The position numbers were made by a program, and so were the translations under genes. From positions 248,001 to 312,000 of the forward strand of contig MKWP01000015.1 of NCBI GenBank assembly GCA_001899805.1: a stretch of DNA of 64,000 nt, given 5' to 3'. Positions within the stretch are counted from its first letter, which is position 1. Every line of letters starts with the position of its first letter. The notes under the pieces are model-generated. The model searched no databases, had not been told where the DNA came from, and was given only the letters and a program-made list of their open reading frames with translations. Positions 9,647 through 18,879 of this stretch are shown piece by piece. The DNA comes from Lysobacterales bacterium 66-474. Its GTDB lineage: Bacteria; Pseudomonadota; Gammaproteobacteria; Xanthomonadales; Rhodanobacteraceae.

Positions 9647-10873
9647 ATGACCGAATCCTGGGATCACCTGCTGCTGGACTGCACGCTGGCCACGCTGTCC
9701 GGCAGCGAGGGTTACGGCCTCATCGAGAACGCGGCGCTGGGCTGGCGCGGTGACGGGATCGTGTTCGCGGATTCGATGCCGAAGTTGCCGGGCAAGCCGG
9801 GAGACCTCGCGAAGCGTGTCGAATCCGTGCACGGCGCGCTGGTGACGCCCGGACTGGTCGATTGCCACACGCACCTGGTGTTCGCGGGCGATCGCGCCGA
9901 CGAATTCGAGATGCGCCTCGAAGGCGCGAGCTACGAGGCGATCGCGCGCGCCGGCGGCGGGATCGTATCCAGCGTGCGCGCAACCCGTGCCGCACCCGAA
10001 GACGCACTGTTCGAACAATCCGTGCCGCGGGCACGCGCGCTCCTGCACGACGGCGTGACCACGCTCGAAATCAAATCCGGTTACGGGCTGGATCTCGATA
10101 CCGAAATGAAGATGCTGCGCGTCGCGCGGCGGATCGGCGACGCACTCGGCATCACGGTCAAGACGACCTTTCTGGGCTTGCACGCGCTGCCCCCGGAATT
10201 CAGGGACCGGCGCGGGGAATACGTCGCGGCGGTTTGCGACGAGTGGCTGCCACGCGTCGCGGCAGAGAATCTCGCCGACGCGGTAGATGCTTTTTGCGAG
10301 GGCATTGCTTTCACGCCGGAAGAAGTCCGCCGCTGCTTCGAGCGCGCGCGCGAACTTGGCTTGCCGGTAAAACTGCACGCTGACCAGTTGTCCGACCTCG
10401 GTGGCGCCGCGCTGGCAGCGTCGTTCGGGGGACTGTCCGCGGATCATCTGGAATGCGCCGGCACGGGTGCGGTCGAAGCCATGGCTCACGCCGGTACCGT
10501 CGCCGTGTTGCTGCCGGGCAGTTTCTATGCCCTGCGGGAAACCCGCCTGCCACCCACCGAGGCACTCCGCGAACACGGCGTGCCGATGGCGATCGCGACC
10601 GACCTCAACCCCGGCACCTCGCCATTGCGTTCACTGCGCCTCGCGATGAGCATGGCCTGTACCCTGTTCCGACTGACGCCCATGGAGGCATTGCGCGGCG
10701 CGACCGTCAATGCAGCGCGTGCGCTCGGGTTGACGGATCGCGGCAGCCTGGCAGTCGGTCAACGCGCCGACGTGGTGGTGTGGAACGCGCGCCAGCCCGC
10801 CGAACTCGCCTACTGGATCGGCGGCGGATTGGCTGCGCGCGTATACGCGGGCGGCCGCGAAATTCCCGCGTGA
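9647..10873 (+). CDS. hutI: Imidazolonepropionase
   Basis: Amidohydrolase of 408 residues that opens the imidazolone ring to N-formimidoyl-glutamate in histidine degradation. Zinc and catalytic residues are readable: HTH in VDCHTHLVFAGDR (74-76), EIKSGYGLD, LHADQLSD near 244 and ATDLNPGTSP near 318. The ATG at 9647 gives the family length; an upstream in-frame ATG at 9605 would add 14 atypical residues. It is divergent from hutF, which acts on its product. A strong terminator follows directly after the stop. Confidence 0.96.
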   Translation: MTESWDHLLLDCTLATLSGSEGYGLIENAALGWRGDGIVFADSMPKLPGKPGDLAKRVESVHGALVTPGLVDCHTHLVFAGDRADEFEMRLEGASYEAIARAGGGIVSSVRATRAAPEDALFEQSVPRARALLHDGVTTLEIKSGYGLDLDTEMKMLRVARRIGDALGITVKTTFLGLHALPPEFRDRRGEYVAAVCDEWLPRVAAENLADAVDAFCEGIAFTPEEVRRCFERARELGLPVKLHADQLSDLGGAALAASFGGLSADHLECAGTGAVEAMAHAGTVAVLLPGSFYALRETRLPPTEALREHGVPMAIATDLNPGTSPLRSLRLAMSMACTLFRLTPMEALRGATVNAARALGLTDRGSLAVGQRADVVVWNARQPAELAYWIGGGLAARVYAGGREIPA

Positions 10874-10885
10874 TGCAGGCAACGA

Positions 10886-10908
10886 AAAGGCCCCACGCGG
10901 GGGCCTTT
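10886..10908. terminator. Bidirectional intrinsic terminator
   Basis: AAAGGCCCC pairs with GGGGCCTTT around ACGCG. The A/T ends make it work in both directions for the convergent hutI and THX genes. Confidence 0.8.
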
Positions 10909-10931
10909 CCGTAACGGCTGGACGCCGATCC

Positions 10932-11120
10932 TTAAGCGGATTTCTTCGGCGCCGCTTTCTTGACTGCGGCCTTCTTGGCCGGCGCGCGGGTGGCCGGCTT
11001 GGCAGCCTTGGGCGCGGTCGTCTTCACCGCCGCCTTCGACTTCGGTGAATGCGGACGGGTGTTGCCGTGGCTGCCCGCGTAGATCTTGCCCTTGCGTGTC
11101 TTCTTGTCGCCCTTGCCCAT
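10932..11120 (-). CDS. 30S ribosomal protein THX-like
   Basis: A 62-residue, very basic protein beginning MGKGDKKTRKGKIYAGSHGNTRP, split here as MGKGDKKTRKGK and IYAGSHGNTRP; this is the signature of the small-subunit protein THX, first seen in Thermus and found in several proteobacteria. The 30-residue C-terminal Lys/Ala/Pro tail (AKKAAVKKAAPKK) is longer than in Thermus and is typical of Xanthomonadales versions. It would sit in the head of the 30S subunit and contact rRNA. It is monocistronic and is convergent with hutI through the shared terminator. Confidence 0.82.
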   Translation of the reverse strand: MGKGDKKTRKGKIYAGSHGNTRPHSPKSKAAVKTTAPKAAKPATRAPAKKAAVKKAAPKKSA

Positions 11121-11221
11121 GTCGATTCCTGGTGGTGGTGTGTGGAACCCGCGCACCGCGCGCGGTGGGATGCATGGTAACAGCGCGCCGATGCGCGGTG
11201 ATTGCACGGTTGCCCGCGTCG

Positions 11222-12151
11222 TCAGTCGCGTTCCGAATCCCGGCAACCGGATTCGGGGTCGAGGCAATCGCTGGATTCGATCTGCACCGTGACGTGGCTG
11301 ATCGAAAAGCGTTCGCGCAGCAGGCGCTGGATCGCGATCAGCGCTTGTTGAGCGTCACCGCCATCGCGCAAACGCGCGTGCAGGGTCGCCATGCGTGAAC
11401 CGGACGCGAGTTGCCATACATGCAAGTGGTGGACTTCGGCGATGTCCGGGCCGATCCCCGCCAGTGCCGCGCGAACCTCGTCCGGCGCCAGGCCTTCCGG
11501 CACCCCTTCCAGCAGGATGTGCGTGGAGCGGCGCAACAGCATGAACGCGCCGCGCAGGATCAGCAGCGACACCAGCAGCGACAGCACCGGGTCGGCCCAT
11601 TCCCAGCCGAGATAGCGCACCAGCAATGCCGCGAGCACCGTCGCAACCGAACCCAGCAGGTCGCCGAACACGTGCAGGCGCGCACCCGCGGTGTTGAGGT
11701 TGTCGTGATCGTGGCCGTGCAGGCTGCGCAGCACCACCGCGTTCACCAGCAAGCCGATCACCGCCACCACCAGCATCACGCCGGATTCGATGTGGATGCT
11801 CTCGATCGCCAACAGGCGGCGGATGGCCTCGTACACGATGCCGGCCACCAGCAGCACCTGCACCAGCGCATTGACGAATCCGGCCAGCACTTCCATGCGC
11901 GCGTAGCCGAAGCTGCGCCGCGCATCCGCGGGCCGCAGCGCAAATACCGCCGCCGCCCATGCGAGCGCCAAGGCACCGGCATCCACCAGCATGTGCGCGG
12001 CATCGGCCAGCAAGGCCAGCGAACCCGACCACCAGCCGCCGATCGCCTCGACGATCAGCATAGCGCAGGTCAGCGCAAACGCGAAGGCCAGTACGCCGCG
12101 GCTGCCGCTTGGGCGTTCGTGAGCATGGGGGTGGACGTGATCGTGCGCCAT
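11222..12151 (-). CDS. Cation diffusion facilitator (Zn/Cd/Co exporter), ZitB/CzcD-like
   Basis: A 309-residue inner-membrane transporter with six hydrophobic segments and a cytoplasmic C-terminal domain. The N-terminus is His-rich (MAHDHVHPHAHE). The metal-site motifs HMLVDAG (near 53) and HVFGDLLGS (near 163) are the paired H/D quartet of zinc-type CDF proteins, and HGHDHDN forms the His loop. It exports excess zinc or related divalent ions by proton antiport. It is the last of a same-strand run with the MerC-like gene, a TonB receptor and Zur, which supports a zinc role. I saw no Zur-type site directly upstream of it. Confidence 0.92.
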   Translation of the reverse strand: MAHDHVHPHAHERPSGSRGVLAFAFALTCAMLIVEAIGGWWSGSLALLADAAHMLVDAGALALAWAAAVFALRPADARRSFGYARMEVLAGFVNALVQVLLVAGIVYEAIRRLLAIESIHIESGVMLVVAVIGLLVNAVVLRSLHGHDHDNLNTAGARLHVFGDLLGSVATVLAALLVRYLGWEWADPVLSLLVSLLILRGAFMLLRRSTHILLEGVPEGLAPDEVRAALAGIGPDIAEVHHLHVWQLASGSRMATLHARLRDGGDAQQALIAIQRLLRERFSISHVTVQIESSDCLDPESGCRDSERD

Positions 12152-12186
12152 GCGCGCAGCCTACGGCCCGCGCCGAAGTTACACAA

Positions 12187-12288
12187 TTACTCTGCGATCA
12201 TCCCTGATCGCTGCGTCACAAGACGTTCGAGTCGCCGCCACCCTCGCAGCGCCAGCAACACCAGAACGGCCAAAAACCCGCCATCCAT
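12187..12288 (-). CDS. Possible 33-residue single-TM peptide (doubtful)
   Basis: In the 200-base gap between the CDF and MerC-like genes, an ATG at 12288 with GGAG nine bases upstream opens a 33-codon frame: a short hydrophobic helix (FLAVLVLLAL) followed by a basic tail (RGWRRLERL). Single-span peptides of this shape exist. However, the ATG lies inside the GCCAT-CC-ATGGC mini-hairpin that recurs in other intergenic regions of the window, so it may be chance. The reading frame stays open further upstream into the MerC-like gene. Confidence 0.25.
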   Translation of the reverse strand: MDGGFLAVLVLLALRGWRRLERLVTQRSGMIAE

Positions 12289-12350
12289 GGCCAGGAACTC
12301 CGTGGCCTGACCTTTCACAACAGCCGCTTCGAATGGGTCGGGCGTGCGCG

Positions 12351-12821
12351 TCAGGCTCGCGCCGGCGCATGCGCGCAAGTCGCCCGGTGGTGGCGATGCG
12401 CCAATACAAGATTGGTGATGTGTGCACTGGCCACCAGCACGCCGCCCGTCACCACGCTGGCCGTATGAAAGACGACATGCACGTCGAGATTCACGACCAC
12501 GCCAAGCACCAGCAGCGCAATGCCCGGCACCATCAGGAACAACGCGTGCGGGCGACGGTGGCGCCGATACGCGGTGAGGATGCTGGCGCAGGCCAGCACT
12601 GCCGCGCAGCCGACAAAAATCCGTTCGAACGTGTGGCCGGCCAGGAACCCGAGTCCGATCAACGGCAGCAGCGCCAACACGAACGGCAGTAGCGCGCAGT
12701 GCACGGCGCACAACATGGACGCGGCGGCGCCGACGCGGTCGACCAGCATCGCGAAACGGCGCGGCGGCGAAGCCGTGGGCGGCGAAGCAACGAATGCGGG
12801 AGTAGCTTGGAGGGAAGGCAT
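12351..12821 (-). CDS. MerC-domain membrane protein, candidate Zur target
   Basis: A 156-residue integral membrane protein. After a variable N-terminus comes RVGAAASMLCAVHCALLPFVLALLPLIGLG, split: the Cys pair of MLCAVHC in the first helix is the MerC signature. Three more hydrophobic helices and a His-rich tail (HRHHRATCAHA) follow. MerC carries Hg(II) inward in mer operons, but chromosomal relatives often belong to zinc-starvation regulons. A Zur-box-like palindrome lies about 85 bases upstream and the gene follows the TonB receptor, so a zinc uptake role is inferred. The start at 12821 is tentative because the ribosome site is weak. Confidence 0.78.
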   Translation of the reverse strand: MPSLQATPAFVASPPTASPPRRFAMLVDRVGAAASMLCAVHCALLPFVLALLPLIGLGFLAGHTFERIFVGCAAVLACASILTAYRRHRRPHALFLMVPGIALLVLGVVVNLDVHVVFHTASVVTGGVLVASAHITNLVLAHRHHRATCAHAPARA

Positions 12822-12904
12822 ATCCACTTGCTTGAAGTTCTCGTCGCCAGTCCGCGCAGCGTGGCGCAAACTGCCGGGTTCGAGCCCGTGATCCGCAGGG
12901 TTGT

Positions 12905-12924
12905 GCAACATTATAACGTTTCCT
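12905..12924 (-). promoter_or_regulatory. Candidate Zur box upstream of the MerC-like gene
   Basis: On the minus strand the sequence reads GGAAACGTTATAATGTTGC: a TTATAA core with AAC/GTT arms, an imperfect palindrome resembling the gammaproteobacterial Zur operator. It lies between the TonB receptor stop and the MerC-like start, so the latter may have its own zinc-repressed promoter. Confidence 0.6.
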
Positions 12925-12965
12925 TCATGTCGGGCGGCGATGGGCCGGTGTCCATGGCCATCCAT

Positions 12966-15152
12966 TCAGAAATCCTTGCTCACGGTCAGGTAAAGCCCCC
13001 GCCGCGGACCGAACTGCGGTGCCCCGACGCCGATGCCGGAACCATCGCGCAGCTCGTAGGTGCGGTCCAGCACGTTGATCACCGCCAGCTGGGTGTGCAG
13101 TTTGCCGGTCGCCGTGAAATCGAAATCGTGCGAGACACTCAGGTTCAACTGGAAATAGGCCGGCATCACCGCACCATTCGGCACCAGGCCATCCCGTGCC
13201 AACCCGCTTCCGAACAGGTAGTTCGCACCGATGCGGGTGTCCGTACCGACGGCATAGCTCAGGCCACCCGACGAGCTCCATTTCTGGTTGTGATCCAGGT
13301 AGATGAAGTTGTCGTAGACATAGGCCAGGTCATCCGGTTCGAAGTTGTACTGGCTGGAGACCACGCGCTTGCCCACGGCATGGCTGTAAGCCAGGTTGAA
13401 ATAACCGCTCCACGGGCCGTTCTGGTAGCTCGCGGTGAACTCGGTGCCCTTGATGCGTCCGTACTCATAGTTGAACGTCGAGTAGATCAGGGCCGCGCCG
13501 AACTGGCCTTCATCCTGCAGATTGGTGACCTTGCGGTAATAGGTGTCGAGACCCAACGTGAGATGATCGCCGACCCGTTGCTGGACGCCGATGTCGTAGT
13601 AATCGGAGCGCTCGGTCAGCGGGGTGTTGTCGCCATAGTTCTTGACCGCATTGGTGGTGCCCTCGAACTTTTCTATATCGGTGCTGGAAATCAGCGCGGT
13701 CGCCGGCGGGGTGAAGTAGCGCGAATAGCCGGCGTGGACCGTGGTGGCGGGCGTCGCCCGCCACACCACACCGAAGCGTGGGCTCAATTGACTCGCCGTC
13801 GCGCCGAAGGCCTTGTACTGGTCGCCGCGCACGCCGAAATTGAGCGTCCAGTCCTCGCCGACGTTCCATTGGTCCTGGACATATGCCGCCAACGTCCTGG
13901 CGGTGATGCGGCTCCAGTCGGAAATCGCGATCGGCACCGTGCTGGTTTGTTCGCCATCGTCGTTGGCGGGGAACACCAGCGTGTCGCTGGCGGAGCCCGC
14001 ACGATCGTACTGACCGTAGAGGCCATAGCGCAGGGTATTGCTATCGCCGAGCGGCGTCGCGAAATCGGCCTGCAGGGTCGTCGCGCGATCGACCCGGTTG
14101 ATCTGCCCCGCGACGCCGTTGAACATCAGGTCGCCGATGAAATCGGGATCGAAGCCGATGTAGCTGTAGCGCTGGCCCACCGACACCTGGTAGTCGGTCG
14201 TGCCCGCGATTTTGCCCTGCAGGGACAGCGTGCCGAAGCGGGTGCTCTCTTTCTGGCGTTCGTCGAGGTCGGCCGAATTGAAATCGGTCTGGTCGAGATA
14301 ACCGAACTCGGGTTGCTGGTTCGGGTTGTTCGGAATCTGGAAGCGGTTGTTGGTGACGCCAAACATGAAACCCAGGCGCGTGCTGTCGTTGACCAGATAC
14401 GAAATGTCGCCGAAACCCTTGACCTGATGGGTGCGGTCGTGGACCGGGTTGCGGCTGGACGTGGGGTTCTCGATGCCGGCGTCGTTCTGCAGGTAATTGG
14501 CGGTCAGGAACCAGCTCCAGCGTCCACTCGATCCCCACGTCGACGCGAACGGGTTGAGGGTGCCGAACGAGCCGCCGGTGATGCCGACGTCACCGCCGTT
14601 GCCCGCTTGCGCGCGGTTCCGGGTGGTAATGTCGACCACGGCCGCGGTGCGCTCGCCGTATTGCGCGGGCAATGCGCCGTCGAGCAGCTTCACGCTTTCG
14701 ATCATGCGCGTGTCCAGCGATTGCCCGAAGCCGGAAATGGACTCGGGCAACATCACGCCATTGATGCGGTACTGCAGGTTGGCGTGATCGCCGCGCACGT
14801 GCAGTTGGCCGAACGAATCCTGCACCACGCCCGGTGCCTGCAGGACCACCTGGTTCAGGGGCGTGGAAGCGCCGAGCGGCAGTTGCGCGATCGCCTGGCG
14901 ATCGATCACGTACTCGCTGCTGCCCGTCGAAGGAGACAGGCCATTGCGCGCCCGGTCGAGCGTCGCATTCACGTGCACGGTGTCCAGGGTCACCGGTTGC
15001 GATCCGGAACTACCGGCGGGGGCATCGCCGCTGTCCGCGCTCGCCGCCGACGGCGCAGTCGTCGTGGCCGGCAGCGCACGCGCATCGCGGGCAGGCAGCA
15101 TCACGGCACACAGGACGGCGGCCACCGCGAAGGGAATCGGCTTGGGTTGCAT
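12966..15152 (-). CDS. TonB-dependent outer-membrane receptor, probable zinc receptor
   Basis: A 728-residue receptor with a signal peptide of about 26 residues (ending ARDARA), a TonB-box-like VTLDTVHVNA near 55, a plug domain (about 80-190, with LHVRGDHANLQYRINGVMLPE, split) and a 22-strand barrel ending in the aromatic SKDF. Such receptors import metal complexes or large solutes using TonB energy. A perfect ATGTTATAACAT palindrome 35-46 bases before the start, plus neighbouring zur, MerC-like and CDF genes, point to zinc uptake. The ATG at 15152 (MQPKPIPF) begins the signal peptide; an upstream in-frame extension would run through the operator and is rejected. Confidence 0.9.
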   Translation of the reverse strand: MQPKPIPFAVAAVLCAVMLPARDARALPATTTAPSAASADSGDAPAGSSGSQPVTLDTVHVNATLDRARNGLSPSTGSSEYVIDRQAIAQLPLGASTPLNQVVLQAPGVVQDSFGQLHVRGDHANLQYRINGVMLPESISGFGQSLDTRMIESVKLLDGALPAQYGERTAAVVDITTRNRAQAGNGGDVGITGGSFGTLNPFASTWGSSGRWSWFLTANYLQNDAGIENPTSSRNPVHDRTHQVKGFGDISYLVNDSTRLGFMFGVTNNRFQIPNNPNQQPEFGYLDQTDFNSADLDERQKESTRFGTLSLQGKIAGTTDYQVSVGQRYSYIGFDPDFIGDLMFNGVAGQINRVDRATTLQADFATPLGDSNTLRYGLYGQYDRAGSASDTLVFPANDDGEQTSTVPIAISDWSRITARTLAAYVQDQWNVGEDWTLNFGVRGDQYKAFGATASQLSPRFGVVWRATPATTVHAGYSRYFTPPATALISSTDIEKFEGTTNAVKNYGDNTPLTERSDYYDIGVQQRVGDHLTLGLDTYYRKVTNLQDEGQFGAALIYSTFNYEYGRIKGTEFTASYQNGPWSGYFNLAYSHAVGKRVVSSQYNFEPDDLAYVYDNFIYLDHNQKWSSSGGLSYAVGTDTRIGANYLFGSGLARDGLVPNGAVMPAYFQLNLSVSHDFDFTATGKLHTQLAVINVLDRTYELRDGSGIGVGAPQFGPRRGLYLTVSKDF

Positions 15153-15183
15153 TGCTGGGACACCATCGCTGTCTGGAAGTTTT

Positions 15184-15202
15184 GTAATGTTATAACATAT
15201 CA
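15184..15202 (-). promoter_or_regulatory. Candidate Zur box upstream of the TonB receptor
   Basis: GTAATGTTATAACATATCA contains a perfect 12-base palindrome, ATGTTATAACAT (15187-15198). Core and arms match the Zur operator pattern, and the zur gene itself is the next gene upstream. Zinc-loaded Zur bound here would repress the receptor. Confidence 0.7.
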
Positions 15203-15445
15203 ATACACGACGGCAACATGTCATTGGTCATGCAGCCTGGATCATCGGGAACGATGCGTGGATGAAACCGGAGCCGCCCGGAACACCGGCGGGTCGGTAC
15301 GTGAAATCCGCGACGCAGGCGTGGGGAGACACCGCGCACGCAACCGCGAAGCCGCCTGCTCGAACTCCTGCACAAGCAACCGGACCGCCCGTTCGGGGCC
15401 TACGCGCGCTAATGCGAAGCCTTGCCCGGAAGACGAGCCGGAATT

Positions 15446-15922
15446 TCAAGCCGCGAGGCAGCCCTTGCAGACGCCGTGCACTTCCAGCGTCTGGGCCTTG
15501 GCGCGGAAACCGAACCCACGCGCCTGCTGCTTGATCATCTGCGCAATCGCACCTTCATCGCACAGCTCGGTGGCACCTTCGCATACGTCGCAGATCAGGA
15601 ATGGTACCTGGTGTGCTTCGGCGGGGTGCTGGCAGAACACGAACGAGTTGATCGATTCCAGCTTGTGGATGAATCCGTTTTCGAGCAGGAAATCGAGCGC
15701 GCGATACACCGTGGGCGGCGCGGCGCCGGCGTGGCTGTCGCGCAGCGATTCCAGCAGGTCATAGGCCTTGACCGGTTTGCGTGCCGCGGCGACGAGGCCC
15801 AGCACCTCGCGCCGCAGCGGCGTCAACCGCAAGCCACGTGACGTGCATTCTCGCTCGACTTCGCGCACGATGCCTGCGGCGTCGTGGTGATGATGATGGA
15901 CATGCTTGCGGGCCGTGGCCAT
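15446..15922 (-). CDS. zur: Fur-family zinc uptake regulator
   Basis: A 158-residue regulator. The N-terminus is a His tag-like HVHHHHHDAAG. The DNA-binding winged helix covers about 20-90 (LTPLRREVLGLVAAARKPVKAYDLL, then PPTVYRALDFLLENGFIHKLES). The dimer/metal domain has HPAEAHQVPFLICDVCEG (CxxC near 115) and the second Cys pair GVCKGC at the C-terminus, the structural zinc site. The ESINSFVFCQHP segment is typical of Zur rather than Fur. It would repress zinc uptake genes when zinc is replete. The adjacent Zur-like palindromes support the assignment. Confidence 0.9.
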   Translation of the reverse strand: MATARKHVHHHHHDAAGIVREVERECTSRGLRLTPLRREVLGLVAAARKPVKAYDLLESLRDSHAGAAPPTVYRALDFLLENGFIHKLESINSFVFCQHPAEAHQVPFLICDVCEGATELCDEGAIAQMIKQQARGFGFRAKAQTLEVHGVCKGCLAA

Positions 15923-16005
15923 GGCTGCATTCTAGCGCTCGCGCAGCAACACGCGTCAGCTTGCAGATGGGGACGATCCACGCACAATCCAAGCACGAAT
16001 GCGCG

Positions 16006-16311
16006 TCATGCAGGTCGATCGAGCTTGGCCGCGCGGTCAAGCGCCCGTTGCCGCGCGGGGCCGTAGCGTCCCGGCGGCAACGCCCACAACGCCGCCCATC
16101 CGATCGGTCCCACCACCAGTCCGAGCGCGATGCCGAGCCCGATCCTGCCGCGCCACCATCCGATCGCCGCACCGATCACTGTGCACGCGATCGTGAACCA
16201 GATCAGCGGCCACCACGGCACCAACGCCAGCATGTTGCGCAGCAGCTTCCAGAATGCACCCGGCGCGGCCGGATCGACGCCCTGCAGGATCTTGTGCAGC
16301 AACTCGTTCAT
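16006..16311 (-). CDS. Small two-helix membrane protein
   Basis: A 101-residue protein that I do not recognise. Two hydrophobic segments, about 29-51 (ALVPWWPLIWFTIACTVIGAAIG, split by no charge) and 58-78, are separated by the basic turn WWRGRIG. A basic C-terminal tail ends LDRAAKLDRPA. It is predicted to be an inner-membrane hairpin with cytoplasmic ends. It sits alone between zur and a divergent methyltransferase. The start at 16311 (MNELLHKILQG) is chosen because the preceding in-frame codons look non-coding. No function can be assigned. Confidence 0.6.
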   Translation of the reverse strand: MNELLHKILQGVDPAAPGAFWKLLRNMLALVPWWPLIWFTIACTVIGAAIGWWRGRIGLGIALGLVVGPIGWAALWALPPGRYGPARQRALDRAAKLDRPA

Positions 16312-16470
16312 CGCGATGAAGGGGTTCGGGACCGGGGAAGCGTACAGCGCCCGCATTGCCGATGGCGGATCTGACCGTCGCGGATGCGCCGACACGCCAA
16401 GCCAGCCACTGCCGCAAGCGAAAATGCGCCATACTCCCGCGCTTGCCCACGGACATGGCCCGCAACCGCG

Positions 16471-17466
16471 ATGATGCAAAACGCCTACCGTCGGCTGTAC
16501 GCGCTGTGGATGCGCGAAGGCATCGGCGGCATCATCCGGCACGGGTTGCGACGCCCGCCATTGCGCCAACGCTTCGTGGCCCGGTACGCGCCCAAGGCCG
16601 GCCCCGGCCTGGAAATCGGGCCCAGCCACAGCCCGCTGGCGCCGAAAACCGAAGGATTCAATGTCGAAATCCTGGACCACGCCTCGGCGCAGGACCTGCG
16701 CACGAAGTACCGGAACGCCGGCGTGGACATCGACCACATCGAGGACGTGGATTTCATCTGGCGGGGCGAATCGCTGCCCGAAACGGTCGGACGACGAGGG
16801 TGTTACGACTGGATCATCGCCAGCCACGTGATCGAACACACACCCGACCTGGTGGGTTTCCTGGGCGACTGCCAGGCATTGCTGCAAGAGTCGGGACGGT
16901 TGATCCTGGTTGTCCCGGACAAGCGCTACTGCTTCGATCATTTCCAGAGCCTGACCTCGACCGGGGACGTGCTCGACGCCCACCAATTCGGCCGAACCCG
17001 CCCGTCGCCCGGACGCGTGTTCGATCACTTCGCCAATGCGGTCGGAAAAGGCCGCCATCGTGTCCTCTCGTGGCATCGGCGCGCGCCGGGAGCGATGCAA
17101 CTGGTCCACACGCTGGAAGGCGCCCGCGATTCCTGGCGCCACGCGCAGACCGACGACGCTTACGTCGACGTGCACAACTGGCGTTTCACCCCGGAGAGCT
17201 TCCGGCTGATCATCGGCGACCTGCGCGATCTCGGCCTGCTCGAACTTGGCATCACGGATGGACCGACCGGCGCGGGTGGCGAATTCTGCGCCTGCCTGCA
17301 ACGCAGCAACAACCGTCACGGCGACAGGATCGCCAACCTGACGGCCGTTGAAAGGCCCAGCGCTGAGCCAACGAGGTTCGAGGCCGACGAAAACGCGGAC
17401 TACCCGATCGCGCGCACTATCGCATCATCGATGCGTTTCAGCGCGACATCGCGGCCAGCAAGATAA
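16471..17466 (+). CDS. Class I SAM-dependent methyltransferase
   Basis: A 331-residue cytoplasmic protein. [14 protein letters not shown] (about 45-58) is a variant glycine-rich SAM site, followed by VEILDHAS as the acidic strand and [20 protein letters not shown] (about 112-131), the HxIEH signature of methyltransferase-11/SAM-MT proteins often encoded in polysaccharide or rhamnan gene sets. No sugar genes are nearby, so the substrate is unknown. Two ATGs (16471 and 16474) are possible starts. The 3' end overlaps the convergent gltX by 67 bases, which is unusual and makes the last about 22 residues doubtful. Confidence 0.8.
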   Translation: MMQNAYRRLYALWMREGIGGIIRHGLRRPPLRQRFVARYAPKAGPGLEIGPSHSPLAPKTEGFNVEILDHASAQDLRTKYRNAGVDIDHIEDVDFIWRGESLPETVGRRGCYDWIIASHVIEHTPDLVGFLGDCQALLQESGRLILVVPDKRYCFDHFQSLTSTGDVLDAHQFGRTRPSPGRVFDHFANAVGKGRHRVLSWHRRAPGAMQLVHTLEGARDSWRHAQTDDAYVDVHNWRFTPESFRLIIGDLRDLGLLELGITDGPTGAGGEFCACLQRSNNRHGDRIANLTAVERPSAEPTRFEADENADYPIARTIASSMRFSATSRPAR

Positions 17467-18803
17467 ACCGTATCCTCGATCGACGGCGATACCGCCGTGC
17501 CGGTCATGGCCACGCGCAACGGTTGCGCGACCTTGCCCATGCCGATGCCGCGCTCGGTGGCCACTTCGGCGACCAGCGCGTGGATGTCGGCGGGCTTCCA
17601 CGTCGGCAATGCCGCGAGCTTCGCATGCATCGCACGCAGCACGTCGCCGGCACCGTCGGCCTGCAAATGCTTCTTCACCGCCTTGTCGTCCCATGTTTCG
17701 ATCGGCGCGTACCAGATGCGCGCCTGTTCGGCCATCGCCTTCAAGGTCTGCACGCGCTCGCGCAGCGCCACCACCACCTCGGCGGGATCGGGACCTTGCG
17801 CAACATCCAGGCCGAGGCGTTGCAGATGCCACGCCAGTTCCTTGCCGAGTTCCTGCGGATCGCCTTCCTTCAGGTAATGCTGGTTGAGCCAACCGAGTTT
17901 GGCGAAGTCGAAGCGCGCGGCGGAACGGTTGACGTGGGCGATGTCGAACAGGTCGATCATTTCCTCGATCGAGAAGATTTCCTGGTCGCCGTGCGACCAG
18001 CCGAGCCGAACCAGGTAATTCAACAGCGCGTGCGGCAGGTAGCCATCCTCGCGGTACTGCATCACCCCGACCGCACCGTGGCGCTTCGAGAGTTTTTGCC
18101 CGTCCGGGCCCAGGATCATCGGCAGGTGCGCGAAGGTCGGCACCGGCTTGCCCAGCGCTTCGTAAAGGTTGATCTGGCGTGGCGTGTTGTTGACATGGTC
18201 GTCGCCGCGGATCACCTCGGTGATGCCCATGTCGACGTCGTCGACCACCACCGCGAAGTTGTAGGTGGGAAATCCGTCCGAGCGCAGCATCACGAAGTCG
18301 TCGAGTTCGGCGTTGGCGATCTCGATCCGGCCTTTCACCTTGTCCTCGAACACCACGCTGCCGGTTTGCGGGTTGCGGAAGCGCAGCACCCGGTTCGGAT
18401 CGTCGCGGTACGGCAGGTTCTGATCGCGCGCGCGGCCGTCGTAGCGCGGCTTCTCGCCGCGTTCCTTCATCGCCTCGCGCGTGGCGTCCAGCTCATCCTT
18501 CGATTCGTAGGCCCAATACGCCTTGCCGGCGTTGTGCAGTTGTTGCGCGACCTCGCGGTAACGATCCATGCGTCGGGTCTGGTAGAACGGGCCTTCGTCC
18601 GGATCGAGGCCCAGCCAATGCATGCCGTCGAGGATCGCCTGCACCGCCGCGTCGGTGGAACGCTCGCGATCGGTGTCTTCGATGCGCAGGATGAACTGCC
18701 CGCCGCGGTGGCGCGCCTCCAGCCAGCAATACAACGCAGTGCGCGCGCCGCCGATGTGCAGGAAGCCGGTGGGACTGGGCGCGAAGCGGGTGCGGAACGT
18801 CAT
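17400..18803 (-). CDS. gltX: Glutamyl-tRNA synthetase
   Basis: A 467-residue class I aminoacyl-tRNA synthetase that charges tRNA-Glu. The HIGH motif appears as HIGG (16-19, in [18 protein letters not shown], split), the normal variant in GluRS. The KMSKS motif is KLSKR near 240. The C-terminal anticodon-binding domain is complete. The ATG at 18803 ([13 protein letters not shown]) is the family start; an in-frame upstream ATG adds seven atypical residues. It is divergent from the ABC exporter gene and tail-overlaps the methyltransferase gene. Confidence 0.97.
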   Translation of the reverse strand: MTFRTRFAPSPTGFLHIGGARTALYCWLEARHRGGQFILRIEDTDRERSTDAAVQAILDGMHWLGLDPDEGPFYQTRRMDRYREVAQQLHNAGKAYWAYESKDELDATREAMKERGEKPRYDGRARDQNLPYRDDPNRVLRFRNPQTGSVVFEDKVKGRIEIANAELDDFVMLRSDGFPTYNFAVVVDDVDMGITEVIRGDDHVNNTPRQINLYEALGKPVPTFAHLPMILGPDGQKLSKRHGAVGVMQYREDGYLPHALLNYLVRLGWSHGDQEIFSIEEMIDLFDIAHVNRSAARFDFAKLGWLNQHYLKEGDPQELGKELAWHLQRLGLDVAQGPDPAEVVVALRERVQTLKAMAEQARIWYAPIETWDDKAVKKHLQADGAGDVLRAMHAKLAALPTWKPADIHALVAEVATERGIGMGKVAQPLRVAMTGTAVSPSIEDTVYLAGRDVALKRIDDAIVRAIG

Positions 18804-18879
18804 GGCGATGGCGGGTCGGGACAAAACGTGAATTGTACCGGCACTGGAACCCGCGCCACCCCGCCCCCATCATCCTGCG

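Noticed and set aside
15153..15224. Longer N-terminus for the zinc-cluster TonB receptor
   Set aside because: It would run through the Zur-box palindrome; the signal peptide begins at 15152.
12699..15764. Very long open frame on the + strand (over 1000 codons)
   Set aside because: It is antisense to the TonB receptor and zur, has no domain pattern, and reflects GC-rich codon bias of the real minus-strand genes.
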